Shown here: positions 29,895 to 38,473 of the stretch, one piece after another | How the letters are laid out: every line of letters starts with the position of its first letter | How positions within the stretch are numbered: the stretch's first letter is position 1 | Assembly (NCBI RefSeq): GCF_045348435.1 | Contig: NZ_CP157484.1 | Coordinates: 4,216,001-4,280,000 of the forward strand | Source of the DNA: Alsobacter sp045348435 | Lineage (GTDB): Bacteria > Pseudomonadota > Alphaproteobacteria > Rhizobiales > Beijerinckiaceae | Reading direction: 5' to 3' | Length of the DNA: 64,000 bases | Made by a program: the position numbers and the translations under genes | The notes under the pieces: model-generated | Databases searched by the model: none | What the model was told of the DNA's origin: nothing | What the model saw: only the letters and a program-made list of their open reading frames with translations

Positions 29895-30959
29895 TCAGAT
29901 CCAGCCCTGCAGTTCCCGCTCGACCACGGCGCGGATGACGTCCATGCCCTCGTCGGAGTCGTTCAGGCACGGCACATAGGCGAACTGCTCGCCGCCGTGA
30001 TGCATGAAGTGCTCCTTGTTCTCGCCCTCGATCTCCTCGAGCGTCTCCAGGCAGTCGGCCGAGAACCCGGGCGCGATCACCAGCACCTTCTTGACGCCGC
30101 GCTTAGGCAGCTCGCCCATGGTGTCGATCAGGTAGGGCTTCAGCCATTCGGCCGGCCCGAACCGCGACTGGAAGCACACCATGAAGCGGTCCTTCGACAG
30201 CCCGAGCGCCTCGCGCAGCAGGCGGCCCGTCTTCTGGCACTGGCAGTGATAGGGGTCGCCCTTGAGCAGATACTCCATCGGCACGCCGTGGAAGGACGAG
30301 ATGATCATGTCCGGCTCGAAATCGAGGGTCGCCATCTTGGCCCGCACCGTCTTGGCCAGCGCGTCGATATAGACCGGGTCGTCGTGCCACGGCGCGGCCA
30401 CCCGCACGGCCGGCTGCCAGCGCATCGTCATCAGCTGCTCGAAGGCCTTGTCGCAGGCGGTCGCGGTCGTGGCCGCGCAGGACTGCGGATAGAGCGGCGC
30501 CAGCAGGATGCGGTCGCAGCCCTGCTCCTGCAGCGCCCGGATCCGCGAGGGCGTGGAGGGGTTGCCGTAGCGCATTGCCCAGTCGACCACGATGCGCGGG
30601 TCCTTGGCGGTAAGCGACGCGGCGAGCTTCTCCGCCTGGGAGCGCGTGATGGTCTTCAGCGGCCCCTCATTGGCCTCCTTGTTCCAGATGATGTCGTAGT
30701 CCTTGCCCTTGGGGCCGGGACGGACGCTCAGGATGATGAGGTTCAGGATCGGCCACCACAGCCAGCGCGGCGTCTCGATGACCCGCCTGTCGGAGAGAAA
30801 CTCCTTCAGGTAGCGGCGCATGGACCAGTAGTCGGTGGCGTCGGGCGTGCCGAGATTGAGCAGGAGCACGCCGATCTTGCCGGTGCGCACGGGCGGGTGC
30901 GCTTCGGGGAGCGGGCCGACGGCGCGGAAGTCCGCGTCGGGACGGGGCATGACGGTCAT
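29895..30959 (-). CDS. hemH: Ferrochelatase
   Basis: 354 residues. Opening GKIGVLLLNLGTPDATDYWSM, catalytic His in IISSFHGVPMEYL, and Glu in APGFSADCLETLEEIEGENK. DPYHCQCQKTGRLL contains Cys residues found in many bacterial enzymes. Inserts Fe2+ into protoporphyrin IX. The open frame extends about 100 codons further upstream, but ATG 30959 is preceded by TGAGGAATCC and is the real start. Confidence 0.97.
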   Translation of the reverse strand: MTVMPRPDADFRAVGPLPEAHPPVRTGKIGVLLLNLGTPDATDYWSMRRYLKEFLSDRRVIETPRWLWWPILNLIILSVRPGPKGKDYDIIWNKEANEGPLKTITRSQAEKLAASLTAKDPRIVVDWAMRYGNPSTPSRIRALQEQGCDRILLAPLYPQSCAATTATACDKAFEQLMTMRWQPAVRVAAPWHDDPVYIDALAKTVRAKMATLDFEPDMIISSFHGVPMEYLLKGDPYHCQCQKTGRLLREALGLSKDRFMVCFQSRFGPAEWLKPYLIDTMGELPKRGVKKVLVIAPGFSADCLETLEEIEGENKEHFMHHGGEQFAYVPCLNDSDEGMDVIRAVVERELQGWI

Positions 30960-31122
30960 GGATTCCTCATCGCATTCAATGCGTAAACTAGGCCGTGCCG
31001 GCCCCGCGTAAAGCCCTGCCCGTCCCCCCGGGCGGGTGGGTGGAGCCATGGCGGCCGCATGCTTGCCAAGACGCCGATCCTCGTTTCCAGTATGCCGGAC
31101 GACCCCCGCCATGGAGACCAGA

Positions 31123-32655
31123 ATGCGCCCGATCACCCGCAGAGACACCTTCCGCCTCGCGGGCGGCGCCGGCGCGCTGGCGATCCTGGCCCAAGGGGCA
31201 GCCCTCGCCCAGACCGCCGCAGGTCCGGTCAAGGTCACCTTCGTGCTCACCAACGACGTTTACGTCATGAGCGAGGAGAAGGGTCGCGGTGGGATGGCCC
31301 GCCTCGCCGCCGTGGTCAAGGCCGAGCGCGAAAAGAACCCCAACACGCTCTTCGTGCATGCGGGCGACACGTTGTCGCCCAGCCTGATGTCGGGTTTCGA
31401 CCAGGGCGCGCACATGATTGAGTTCCTCAACGCCATGAAGCTCGACGCCTTCACGCCGGGCAACCACGAGTTCGACTTCGGCAAGGACGTGTTCCTGAAG
31501 CGCATGGCGGAGGCGAAGTTCCCCGTCTACGCCGCCAATATCCGCGCCGCGGACGGCGGCCCCGCGCCGGGGATCTCCCCCAGCGTCATCCGGGACTTCG
31601 GCGGCGTGCGCATCGGCCTCCTCGGCTCGGCGCTGGAGACCACGCCGGCGATCTCCAGCCCCGGCGACCTGACCTTCAGTCCCTCGGTCGAGTCGATCCG
31701 GGCCGAGGCCAAGGCGCTGCGCGAGAAGGGCGCCGACTTCGTCGTCGCGCTCACCCACACCGACCGCGCCACGGATCTGCGCCTGTTCGACGCGCGCGCG
31801 GTCGACCTGCTGCTGACCGGCCACGACCATGACCTGCGCGTCGCCTATGACGGCAGGACCGCCATGGCCGAATCCGGAGAGGACGCCGAATACGTCGTCG
31901 TCATCGACGTGGCGCTCGACCTCAAGGTCGACGGCGCGAGGCGCACGCTGGCATGGCATCCGCAGTTCCGCATCATCGACACCGCCACGGTGATGCCCGA
32001 CCCCGAGGTGCTCGCCATCGTGAAGCGCTACGAGGCCGAGCTCTCCCGCGAGCTCGACGTCGAGATCGCCACCCTGGCGGTGGACCTCGACAGCCGCAAC
32101 GCCACCGTGCGCGGCGGCGAGGCCGCGATCGGCAACCTCATCGCGGACGCGCTGCGGGCGGCCATGAAGGCGGACGTCGCCATCACCAACGGAGGCGGCA
32201 TCCGGGCCAACCGGCAATATCCCGCCGGCGCCAAGCTGACGCGCCGCGACGTCCTCAGCGAGCTGCCCTTCGGCAACAAGACCGCCGTGACGGAGATCAC
32301 CGGCGCCGCCGTCAAGGCCGCCCTGGAGAACGGCCTCAGCCAGGTCGAGAACCGCGGCGGGCGCTTCCCGCAGGTGTCCGGCCTGAAGGTCGAGGCCGAC
32401 GCGCGCCAGCCGGTGGGCAAGCGCGTGCTCTCCGTCCAGGTGAACGGCGTCCCGCTCGACGAGGCCAAGATCTACAGGGTGGCCACCAACGACTTCATGC
32501 TGCGCGGCGGCGACGGCTACACGGCGCTGGCCGGCAAGGTCGCGGCGACGATCGACACCGGCGACAGCCTGATGGCGAACGACGTCATGGTCTACGCCCG
32601 GCGCCTCGGGACCATCGAGAGCCGCGTCGAGGGCCGCATCGTCGTCCAGAAGTGA
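31123..32655 (+). CDS. Tat-exported 5'-nucleotidase / 2',3'-cyclic phosphodiesterase family protein
   Basis: 510 residues. Tat signal peptide (TRRDTFRLAGGAGALAIL). Metallophosphatase domain (about 35-270) with HAGDTLSPS, PGNHEFDFG and LLTGHDHD metal-ligand motifs, then the 5'-nucleotidase C-terminal domain (about 330-490) with substrate motifs ITNGGGIRANR and LRGGDGYTAL. Hydrolyses nucleoside phosphates in the periplasm. Start ATG 31123 is preceded by GGAGACCAGA; ATG 31111 is possible. The first metal motif (VLTNDVYVM) lacks the usual HD pair of UshA, so substrate range is uncertain. Confidence 0.9.
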   Translation: MRPITRRDTFRLAGGAGALAILAQGAALAQTAAGPVKVTFVLTNDVYVMSEEKGRGGMARLAAVVKAEREKNPNTLFVHAGDTLSPSLMSGFDQGAHMIEFLNAMKLDAFTPGNHEFDFGKDVFLKRMAEAKFPVYAANIRAADGGPAPGISPSVIRDFGGVRIGLLGSALETTPAISSPGDLTFSPSVESIRAEAKALREKGADFVVALTHTDRATDLRLFDARAVDLLLTGHDHDLRVAYDGRTAMAESGEDAEYVVVIDVALDLKVDGARRTLAWHPQFRIIDTATVMPDPEVLAIVKRYEAELSRELDVEIATLAVDLDSRNATVRGGEAAIGNLIADALRAAMKADVAITNGGGIRANRQYPAGAKLTRRDVLSELPFGNKTAVTEITGAAVKAALENGLSQVENRGGRFPQVSGLKVEADARQPVGKRVLSVQVNGVPLDEAKIYRVATNDFMLRGGDGYTALAGKVAATIDTGDSLMANDVMVYARRLGTIESRVEGRIVVQK

Positions 32656-32731
32656 GGCGCGCCCGCGCCCCGCTTTCGCCGCGGTTCGGCGGCAAGCCAT
32701 CACGCTGGACACCGTAGGGGGCGCCGGGACC

Positions 32732-33370
32732 ATGCCGAAACGACTGAGGCTGCTGCTGGCCGCCCTGCTGGCCCTGTCGGCGCTGGCCCGGCCGGCGCTC
32801 GCGCATCCGCATGTCTGGGTGGTGGTGAAGTGCGAGGTGGTGTGGACGCCGGACGGCCGCATCGGCGCCGTCAAGCACCGCTGGAGCTTCGACGAGGCCT
32901 ATTCCAGCTACGCCGTGCAGGGCCTGGACGCGAATAATGACGGCGTCTACTCGCCCGAGGAGCTGGCCGATCTCGCCAAGGTCAACACCGAATCCCTCTC
33001 CGAATACGGGTTCTTCACCGTGGTGAAGGCCGACGGCAAGCGGCAGGACTTCGCCGCGCCGGTCGATTATGGGCTGGAGCATGCCGACGGCAAGCTCGTC
33101 CTGCATTTCACCCTGCCCCTGAAGGAGCCCGCCGTCGCCAAGCGGACGCTGATCCTGGACGTGTACGACCCCACCTTCTTCGTCGACTTCTCCTATGCGG
33201 AGGGCGACGACGCCGTGACGCTTACCGCCGCCCCGAAAGGCTGCGCCATCCAGCTCTCGCGCCCGAAGAAGCCGGACCAGGCCAAGCAGCCCGCCTTGAC
33301 GGAAGACTACTTCGCCAACGCCAATATGGGCCTGCAATTCGCCTCCAAGGTGATCATCGCATGCCCGTGA
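32732..33370 (+). CDS. DUF1007 family periplasmic protein
   Basis: 212 residues with signal peptide (LLLAALLALSALARPALA) and the mature N-terminus HPHVWVVVK, the metal-binding-like HPH motif of DUF1007. Later motifs: FDEAYSSYAVQGLDANNDG, LHFTLPLKEP, YDPTFFVDF. DUF1007 genes are typically fused to or next to NicO-type metal transporters, as here (13 bases). Probably a periplasmic metal chaperone for the transporter. Confidence 0.88.
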   Translation: MPKRLRLLLAALLALSALARPALAHPHVWVVVKCEVVWTPDGRIGAVKHRWSFDEAYSSYAVQGLDANNDGVYSPEELADLAKVNTESLSEYGFFTVVKADGKRQDFAAPVDYGLEHADGKLVLHFTLPLKEPAVAKRTLILDVYDPTFFVDFSYAEGDDAVTLTAAPKGCAIQLSRPKKPDQAKQPALTEDYFANANMGLQFASKVIIACP

Positions 33371-33383
33371 CGCGGGGCCGGCC

Positions 33384-34424
33384 GTGAGCAGCGTCGTCGC
33401 ACAAGGGCGAGGCGGCCTGCCTGCCCGGCGCAGGCGCGTCCTCCTGGGCGCGGCCATCGCGCTGGCCGCCCTGGCGCTCGTGGGCCTGGCGGGCGCGGCG
33501 CTGTCCTGGGCCATGGGCGGCCTAGCCGCGGCCCCGCCTCCGCGCAGCCCCTTCGGGGTCGGCGTGCGCGAGGGCGGCGGCTCGGCGACCGGCCTGGTCG
33601 GCTGGATCCTGGCCACCCAGGGCGGCTTCTACCAGCAGCTCACGGCCGCGATCCGCGAGATGAAACAGCACGGCGCCGCCGGCTGGACGCTGGCCGGCCT
33701 GAGCTTCGCCTACGGGGTCTTCCACGCCGCCGGCCCGGGCCACGGCAAGGCGGTGATCTCGGCCTGGATCCTGGCCAACGAACAGGCGCTGAAGCGCGGC
33801 CTCGCCATGGCCTTCGCGGCCGCGGCCCTGCAGGCCCTGGTGGCGATCGCGCTCGTCTCGGTGCTGTCGGGAATCCTGCGCGTCACCGCCCTGCGCATGA
33901 CCGGGGTGACGAGCGCGGTCGAGATCGCCAGCTTCGCCGCGGTGGCGCTGGTCGGAGCGGCGCTGACCTGGCGCAAGTCGCAGCGCCTGGCGGCCCGGAT
34001 CGCGCCCGACGGCGCCGTCCACTCCCACGCGCCGGGCGAGGCCTGCGGGCCGGACTGCGGCCATGCCCACCTGCCGGGGCCGGAGCGGACCTCGGGCGGC
34101 TGGCGGGAGGCCGCCGGCGCGGTGCTGGCGGCGGGGCTGCGGCCGTGCTCGGGCGCGATCATCGTGCTGGTCTTCGCCATGGCGCAGGGCCTGTTCGCCG
34201 CGGGCGTCGGGGCCGTGGTGGCGATGGGCCTGGGGACCGCGCTCACCACCTCGGCGCTCGCCGCGCTGGCCGTCTTCGCCAAGGGCGCGGCCCTGCGGGC
34301 GGCCGCCGGACGCGGGCAGGCCGGAGAGTGGATCGCGGGCGGGCTGGAGGTGCTGGCCAGCGCTTTCGTGTTCGCGCTCGGGCTGGCGCTCGTCCTTGGC
34401 CTCGCGGGAGGCGGCGCCGGCTAG
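33384..34424 (+). CDS. NicO-type nickel/cobalt transporter
   Basis: 346 residues from a GTG start. About seven membrane segments, the metal signature AYGVFHAAGPGHGKAVISAW (about 109-128), a cytosolic or periplasmic His/Cys loop HSHAPGEACGPDCGHAH (about 215-231) and a second signature LRPCSGAIIVLVFAMAQG. NicO proteins move Ni2+ or Co2+. The gene ends tail to tail, overlapping by 4 bases, with the operon of a cobalt-type nitrile hydratase, so cobalt supply is a plausible job. No cobalamin riboswitch or NikR-type operator seen upstream. Confidence 0.88.
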   Translation: MSSVVAQGRGGLPARRRRVLLGAAIALAALALVGLAGAALSWAMGGLAAAPPPRSPFGVGVREGGGSATGLVGWILATQGGFYQQLTAAIREMKQHGAAGWTLAGLSFAYGVFHAAGPGHGKAVISAWILANEQALKRGLAMAFAAAALQALVAIALVSVLSGILRVTALRMTGVTSAVEIASFAAVALVGAALTWRKSQRLAARIAPDGAVHSHAPGEACGPDCGHAHLPGPERTSGGWREAAGAVLAAGLRPCSGAIIVLVFAMAQGLFAAGVGAVVAMGLGTALTTSALAALAVFAKGAALRAAAGRGQAGEWIAGGLEVLASAFVFALGLALVLGLAGGGAG

Positions 34425-34813
34425 CCTCGGGCGGCCCGCAGGGGGTCGTTGTCCAGCAGGATCGGCGCGCCATGCGGCGTCGCCCGCGCGGCCCGGTCCC
34501 ACGCGTCGCGCCGCGCCGCGAGCGCCTCCGCGGCGGCGGCTCCGCGCTCGACGACGAGCCCCTCCAGCGCCGCGAGCCAGTGCCGATAGTAGGTCTCGCC
34601 CGTATCCGGGTCGCCCCCGGCCTGGGCGCGGCGGATCTCGGCGCTGAGGCGCTCGGCCCATTCCGGCCAGGTGAACAGGCCGGCCTGGTTCAGCGCCACC
34701 GCCATCGCGAAGGCCTGCGCCTCCCAGGGTTCGCGGAACACCGGCCCGGCCGCGTCGCAGGGCAGCGACGGTACGGCCGCCAGCGCGGCGGCGTGCGGAT
34801 CGCCGCCGCTCAC
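34421..34813 (-). CDS. Nitrile hydratase accessory/activator protein
   Basis: 130 residues, start GTG 34813 overlapping the beta-subunit stop (GTGA). Contains FREPWEAQAFAMAVALNQAGLFTWPEWAERLSAEI and YYRHWLAALEGLV, which are the hallmarks of the small activator that resembles the beta-subunit N-terminus and delivers cobalt to the alpha subunit by subunit exchange. Third gene of the alpha-beta-activator operon. No longer start is needed, because the upstream codons lie in the beta gene. Confidence 0.9.
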   Translation of the reverse strand: MSGGDPHAAALAAVPSLPCDAAGPVFREPWEAQAFAMAVALNQAGLFTWPEWAERLSAEIRRAQAGGDPDTGETYYRHWLAALEGLVVERGAAAAEALAARRDAWDRAARATPHGAPILLDNDPLRAARG

Positions 34814-35475
34814 GGCGCGGGATCCAGATAGGGCTCCCAGCAGTCGATGCTGACGCTCAGCGTCGGATCGGCCCCCTCGCCCCACAGCTCCACCCCGGAA
34901 AAGCGCACCGAGTAGCACCATTGCGGGTTTTCGCCCTGGCCATGCGCGTTGCTGTCGGGAAACACATGCGCGCCGTGGACGCGCTCGACCACGCCCGCCT
35001 TGCCGCGGGCGTAGCGCGGCAGCCGCGTGTGGCCGGTCGGGTGCATCACGCGGGTGACCACGGCGTCCCCGACGCCGAACCGCGCCGGCCGCTCCGCCGG
35101 GCGCTCGCAGGGGCCGCCCCGCGCCAGCATGGCAGGGACGTTCTGCGCCGTCACGACGGGCCGGGCGGTCGGCCGCGCCGGGCGCAGCGCATGGCCGGCC
35201 TCGATCTCGTCCGCCCCGACGAGGCCGCGGGCGGCCAGCAGCTTCAGGAGCCCCTTGGTCCAGATCTCGTAATAGCTCGAGGTCAGGTATTCGGGCGGCG
35301 GCAGCGTCTCGCGGGCGTGGCGGCTCATGTCGATGTTCCACTCGCCGAGGCCGCCGCAGGCCAGCGTCACCGCCAAAGCGCGCTTCTCCCATTCGGCATG
35401 GAACGCGGGCTCGTCCGGCTCGGGCGAGACCGGGCCGAACCCCATCATGCCGCCGAGGTCCTGGGCGCCGTTCAT
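34810..35475 (-). CDS. nthB: Nitrile hydratase beta subunit
   Basis: 221 residues. Opening MNGAQDLGGMMGFGPV is classic for the beta subunit, followed by FHAEWEKRALAVTLACG, HARETLPPPEYLTSSYYEIW and, near the end, GVELWGEGADPTLSVSIDCWEPYL. Start ATG 35475 overlaps the alpha stop (ATGA). Forms the heterotetramer with alpha. Confidence 0.95.
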   Translation of the reverse strand: MNGAQDLGGMMGFGPVSPEPDEPAFHAEWEKRALAVTLACGGLGEWNIDMSRHARETLPPPEYLTSSYYEIWTKGLLKLLAARGLVGADEIEAGHALRPARPTARPVVTAQNVPAMLARGGPCERPAERPARFGVGDAVVTRVMHPTGHTRLPRYARGKAGVVERVHGAHVFPDSNAHGQGENPQWCYSVRFSGVELWGEGADPTLSVSIDCWEPYLDPAP

Positions 35476-36158
35476 GCCGCGTCTCCCGCCGCCGAGGGGT
35501 CCAGCGCCAGGCCGGTCCCGATCATGGAATCGCGCGTCACCAGCCCGGCGAGGCGCTCCTCGCTCCAGCCCTGCGTCCCCTCCGGGCGCATCGGCAGGAC
35601 GAGGTAGCGCAGTTCCGCCGTCGAATCCCACACCCTGATCCGGGTGGAGGCCGGCAGGACGACGCCGAACTCGGCCAGCACGCCGCGCGGATCGATCACC
35701 GCGCGCGACCGGTAGGGCGCGGACTTGTACCAGACGGGCGGCAGCCCGAGCACGGGCCACGGATAGCAGGAGCACAGGGTGCAGACGACGAGGTTGTGCT
35801 CCTGCGGTGTGTTCTCCACGACCAGCATGTGCTCGCCCTGGCGCCCGCCGAAGCCGAGCTCCGCGATGGCCGCGGTGGCGTCGGCCCGCAGCCGCTGCAG
35901 ATAGGCCGCATCGGCCCACGCCTTGGCGACCACGCGGGCGCCGTTGCGGGGTCCGATCCGCGTCTCATAGGTCTCGATCAGCACGTCGAGCGCGGCGGGG
36001 TCGATCAGCCCCTTCTCGACCAGGATCGACTCCAGCGCCCGCACCCGCAGCGCCGTTTCCGACAGCTCCGACATGTCGTGCGCGTGGCCATGGTCATGAT
36101 CGTGGTCATGCCCGTGGCCGTGGTCGTGCGGATGGGGGTGGTCGTGATGCTGGGTCAT
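35472..36158 (-). CDS. nthA: Nitrile hydratase alpha subunit, cobalt type
   Basis: 228 residues. Metal-binding claw VCTLCSCYPW (C126, C129, S130, C131). Thr in the second position (CTLCSC) marks the non-corrin cobalt type; iron enzymes have CSLCSC. The N-terminus is an unusual His/Asp run of about 27 residues (alternating HDH), which could hold cobalt before transfer; an alternative start after it is Met29. Hydrates nitriles to amides in the cytosol. First gene of the operon. An amidase encoded about 1 kb upstream on the same strand could convert the product amide to the acid. Confidence 0.95.
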   Translation of the reverse strand: MTQHHDHPHPHDHGHGHDHDHDHGHAHDMSELSETALRVRALESILVEKGLIDPAALDVLIETYETRIGPRNGARVVAKAWADAAYLQRLRADATAAIAELGFGGRQGEHMLVVENTPQEHNLVVCTLCSCYPWPVLGLPPVWYKSAPYRSRAVIDPRGVLAEFGVVLPASTRIRVWDSTAELRYLVLPMRPEGTQGWSEERLAGLVTRDSMIGTGLALDPSAAGDAA

Positions 36159-36239
36159 GGCGCCTGCTTTCCGGGCGATCAGGCTACCGCCTCGCGCGTG
36201 CTCCTGTCATCATCCGCGCCGTCACGAAACGGAGCCGCC

Positions 36240-37010
36240 ATGATCGCCTCGCAGCTGTTCGACCTTTCCGGAGACGTCGCGCTGGTGACGGGAGCCTCGG
36301 GCGGGCTGGGCGCCCGCTTCGCCGCGGTGCTGGCCGCCAACGGCGCCAAGGTGGCGCTCGTGGCGCGCCGGCGCGGCGCGCTGGACGCGCAGGTCGAGGC
36401 CATCCGGGCGCGCGGCGGCGAGGCTCTCGCCGTGGAGGCGGACGTCACCGACCGGGCCGCCCTGGCCAGGGCCTTCGACGCCGCCCAGGAGGCGTTCGGC
36501 GTGGTCACCATTCTGGTCAACAACGCCGGCATCGCGCCCGCGGCCCGCCTCACCGACGAGACGCCCGAGAGCTGGACCCGCGTGATGGCCCTGAACCTCG
36601 ACGCCGCGCTGTTCGCCTCGCAGGAGCTAGCGGCCCGGCTGGCGACGCCCGGACGGCCGGGCGCGATCGTCAACATCGCGTCGATCCTGGGGTTCGGGGT
36701 GCAGAAGGGCGTCGGCGCCTACGCCACCTCGAAGGCGGCGCTGCTGCAGCTCACCAAGGCGCTGGCGCTGGAGCTCGCGCCCAAGCGGATCCGGGTGAAC
36801 GCGCTGTGTCCCGGCTATATCGCCACCGACATCAACCGCGACTGGCTCGCCTCCCCGGCCGGGCAGGCGATGCTGCCGGCCATCCCGATGCGTCGCTTCG
36901 GCGAGGATTCCGATCTCGACGGCCCGCTCCTGCTGCTCGCGTCGCGGGCCGGGGGCTTCATGACGGGCTCAGCGCTGGTCGCCGACGGCGGCCAGCTGGC
37001 GCCCCTCTAG
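36240..37010 (+). CDS. Short-chain dehydrogenase/reductase (classical SDR)
   Basis: 256 residues. TGASGGLGARF cofactor motif (residues 18-24 region), NNAGIAP, Ser in IASILGF, YATSK catalytic Tyr/Lys and LCPGYIATDINRD. Overall close to 3-oxoacyl-ACP reductase or gluconate dehydrogenase-type SDRs. Start ATG 36240 has CGGAGCCGCC before it. Substrate unknown; lies between the divergent nitrile hydratase operon and the amidase. Confidence 0.9.
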   Translation: MIASQLFDLSGDVALVTGASGGLGARFAAVLAANGAKVALVARRRGALDAQVEAIRARGGEALAVEADVTDRAALARAFDAAQEAFGVVTILVNNAGIAPAARLTDETPESWTRVMALNLDAALFASQELAARLATPGRPGAIVNIASILGFGVQKGVGAYATSKAALLQLTKALALELAPKRIRVNALCPGYIATDINRDWLASPAGQAMLPAIPMRRFGEDSDLDGPLLLLASRAGGFMTGSALVADGGQLAPL

Positions 37011-37020
37011 CCGCCGCGGC

Positions 37021-37149
37021 TCACGCGACGGTCGAGGCCACCTGCGACAGGCGCAGCACCAGGATCGCGGCGAGGCCGGCCATGATCAATACGTCGACCA
37101 GACGGTAGGGCGGTGCGTGGCTCAGCCGGGCCAGGGTCAGGGCTTTCAT
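37021..37149 (-). CDS. 42-residue single-pass membrane mini-protein
   Basis: ATG 37149 with a good GGAGGCGACC ribosome site. The product has a basic head (MKALTLARLSHAPPYRL), one hydrophobic helix VDVLIMAGLAAILVL and a short polar tail ending ASTVA. Not recognised. The clean ribosome site and single helix argue for a real gene; it lies alone between the SDR and the amidase. Confidence 0.45.
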   Translation of the reverse strand: MKALTLARLSHAPPYRLVDVLIMAGLAAILVLRLSQVASTVA

Positions 37150-37244
37150 GGTCGCCTCCGGCGAAAGGGCCGTCCTGGCCCGTCCACCGCAGAATGCGCC
37201 AATCTCCTGAATCGACCCTGAATCCGACCTCTCGAATTGTCGCC

Positions 37245-38447
37245 TCAGGCGATCTTCACCGCCATCGCGCGGGCGACCTCGCCGGCGAGGCGCACGAGCG
37301 ACAGGTCCGAGCCGGCCGGACCGATCAGCGACAGGCCGAACGGCCCGCCCTCATGCTCGCCCGCCGGGATCGACACCTGCGGGAAACCGGACAGCCCCGA
37401 GAGGCACAGCAGCCGCAAGGATTGCGCCCGCGACGTCTCCAGCGCGGCCTCGTCGGCGGCCAGCAGCGGCGCCGGTCCGGGGACGGTCGGCAGCATCAGC
37501 ACCCCGTCGGCCCCGAGCAGCAGCCCGAGGTGACGCCGGAAGCTCTCGCGGATCGAGCGGCCTTCCGTCGCGTCCTTCTCGGTGACGGTGCGCCCGTATT
37601 CGAACCGCTCGCCGATGCCCGGGCCGAGCGCCGGCTTGAAGGCGGTGATGAAAGCGCCATGCGACTGCCAGGATTCCACGCCCTGCAGCCAGCGGAAGGC
37701 CCAGTAGAGCGCGTCGAAGTCCGGCGCGGCGACGGTCGTCCCGTTGATGGGATGAAGCATGCGGTCGATCCGCCCCAGCAGCGTCTCGAGCTGGCGCACG
37801 GGCGCGTCCTCGGCCAGGCCGAAGCAGTCCTCGGCCTTGAGGAGGCGCGGCGTTCCGGCGAGCGGATGCGGGTCGTCGCCCAGGATGGCGGCGCCGACGC
37901 GCTCGAACGTGCGCTCGTCCCGGGTGAACCAGCCGGGCGTGTCGAAGCTCGCCGCCAGCGGCATCGTGAGGTCGAGCGGGAGGCGCCCGTGGGTGGGCCG
38001 AATCCCATAGAGGCCGCAATAGCTCGCCGGCCCGCGCACAGAGCCGCCCGTGTCGGAGCCGAGCCCAATGTCGCAGAGGCGCCCCGCCGTCGCGGCGGCC
38101 GAGCCGGATGAGGAGCCCCCCGGGACCCTGTCGGGCGCGGCGGGATTGATGGGCGTGCCGAAATGGTTGTTCTTGCCGTTCAGCGAATAGGCGAGCTCGA
38201 CCGTGTGGGTCTTGCCGACGAAGCGCGCCCCGGCGTCGAGGAAGCGCTGCACGATCGGCGCGTTTTGCGGCTTCACGTCGGAGAGCGCGAGCTTGGTCGG
38301 CTGGCCGCAGCCGGTGCGGTAGCCGGCGACGTCGAAGATGTCCTTCACGGCCAGCGTGAGGCCGGCCAGCGGCCCCGAAGGCGCGTTGGCGACCGGATGC
38401 TCCGGATAGGGCATGAAGGCGTGGACGGGATCATCCTGGGTGGGCAT
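37245..38447 (-). CDS. Amidase (amidase-signature family)
   Basis: 400 residues. Amidase-signature catalytic elements: LAVKDIFDVAG (catalytic Lys), GGSSSGSAAATA with the middle Ser, and DIGLGSDTGGSVRGPASYCGLYG with the nucleophile Ser. The RPTHGRLPL motif also fits. Converts amides to acid and ammonia. Start ATG 38447 has GGAGGTT; the long upstream frame is an artefact. It lies 26 bases after ggt and near a nitrile hydratase, so it may take the amide made by that enzyme. Confidence 0.93.
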   Translation of the reverse strand: MPTQDDPVHAFMPYPEHPVANAPSGPLAGLTLAVKDIFDVAGYRTGCGQPTKLALSDVKPQNAPIVQRFLDAGARFVGKTHTVELAYSLNGKNNHFGTPINPAAPDRVPGGSSSGSAAATAGRLCDIGLGSDTGGSVRGPASYCGLYGIRPTHGRLPLDLTMPLAASFDTPGWFTRDERTFERVGAAILGDDPHPLAGTPRLLKAEDCFGLAEDAPVRQLETLLGRIDRMLHPINGTTVAAPDFDALYWAFRWLQGVESWQSHGAFITAFKPALGPGIGERFEYGRTVTEKDATEGRSIRESFRRHLGLLLGADGVLMLPTVPGPAPLLAADEAALETSRAQSLRLLCLSGLSGFPQVSIPAGEHEGGPFGLSLIGPAGSDLSLVRLAGEVARAMAVKIA

Positions 38448-38473
38448 CGGAACCTCCGGAACGTGGTGCGTGA

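Noticed and set aside
35472..36158. Thiocyanate hydrolase as an alternative to nitrile hydratase
   Set aside because: Only two structural subunits plus an activator are present, and the beta subunit is the ordinary undivided NHase type.
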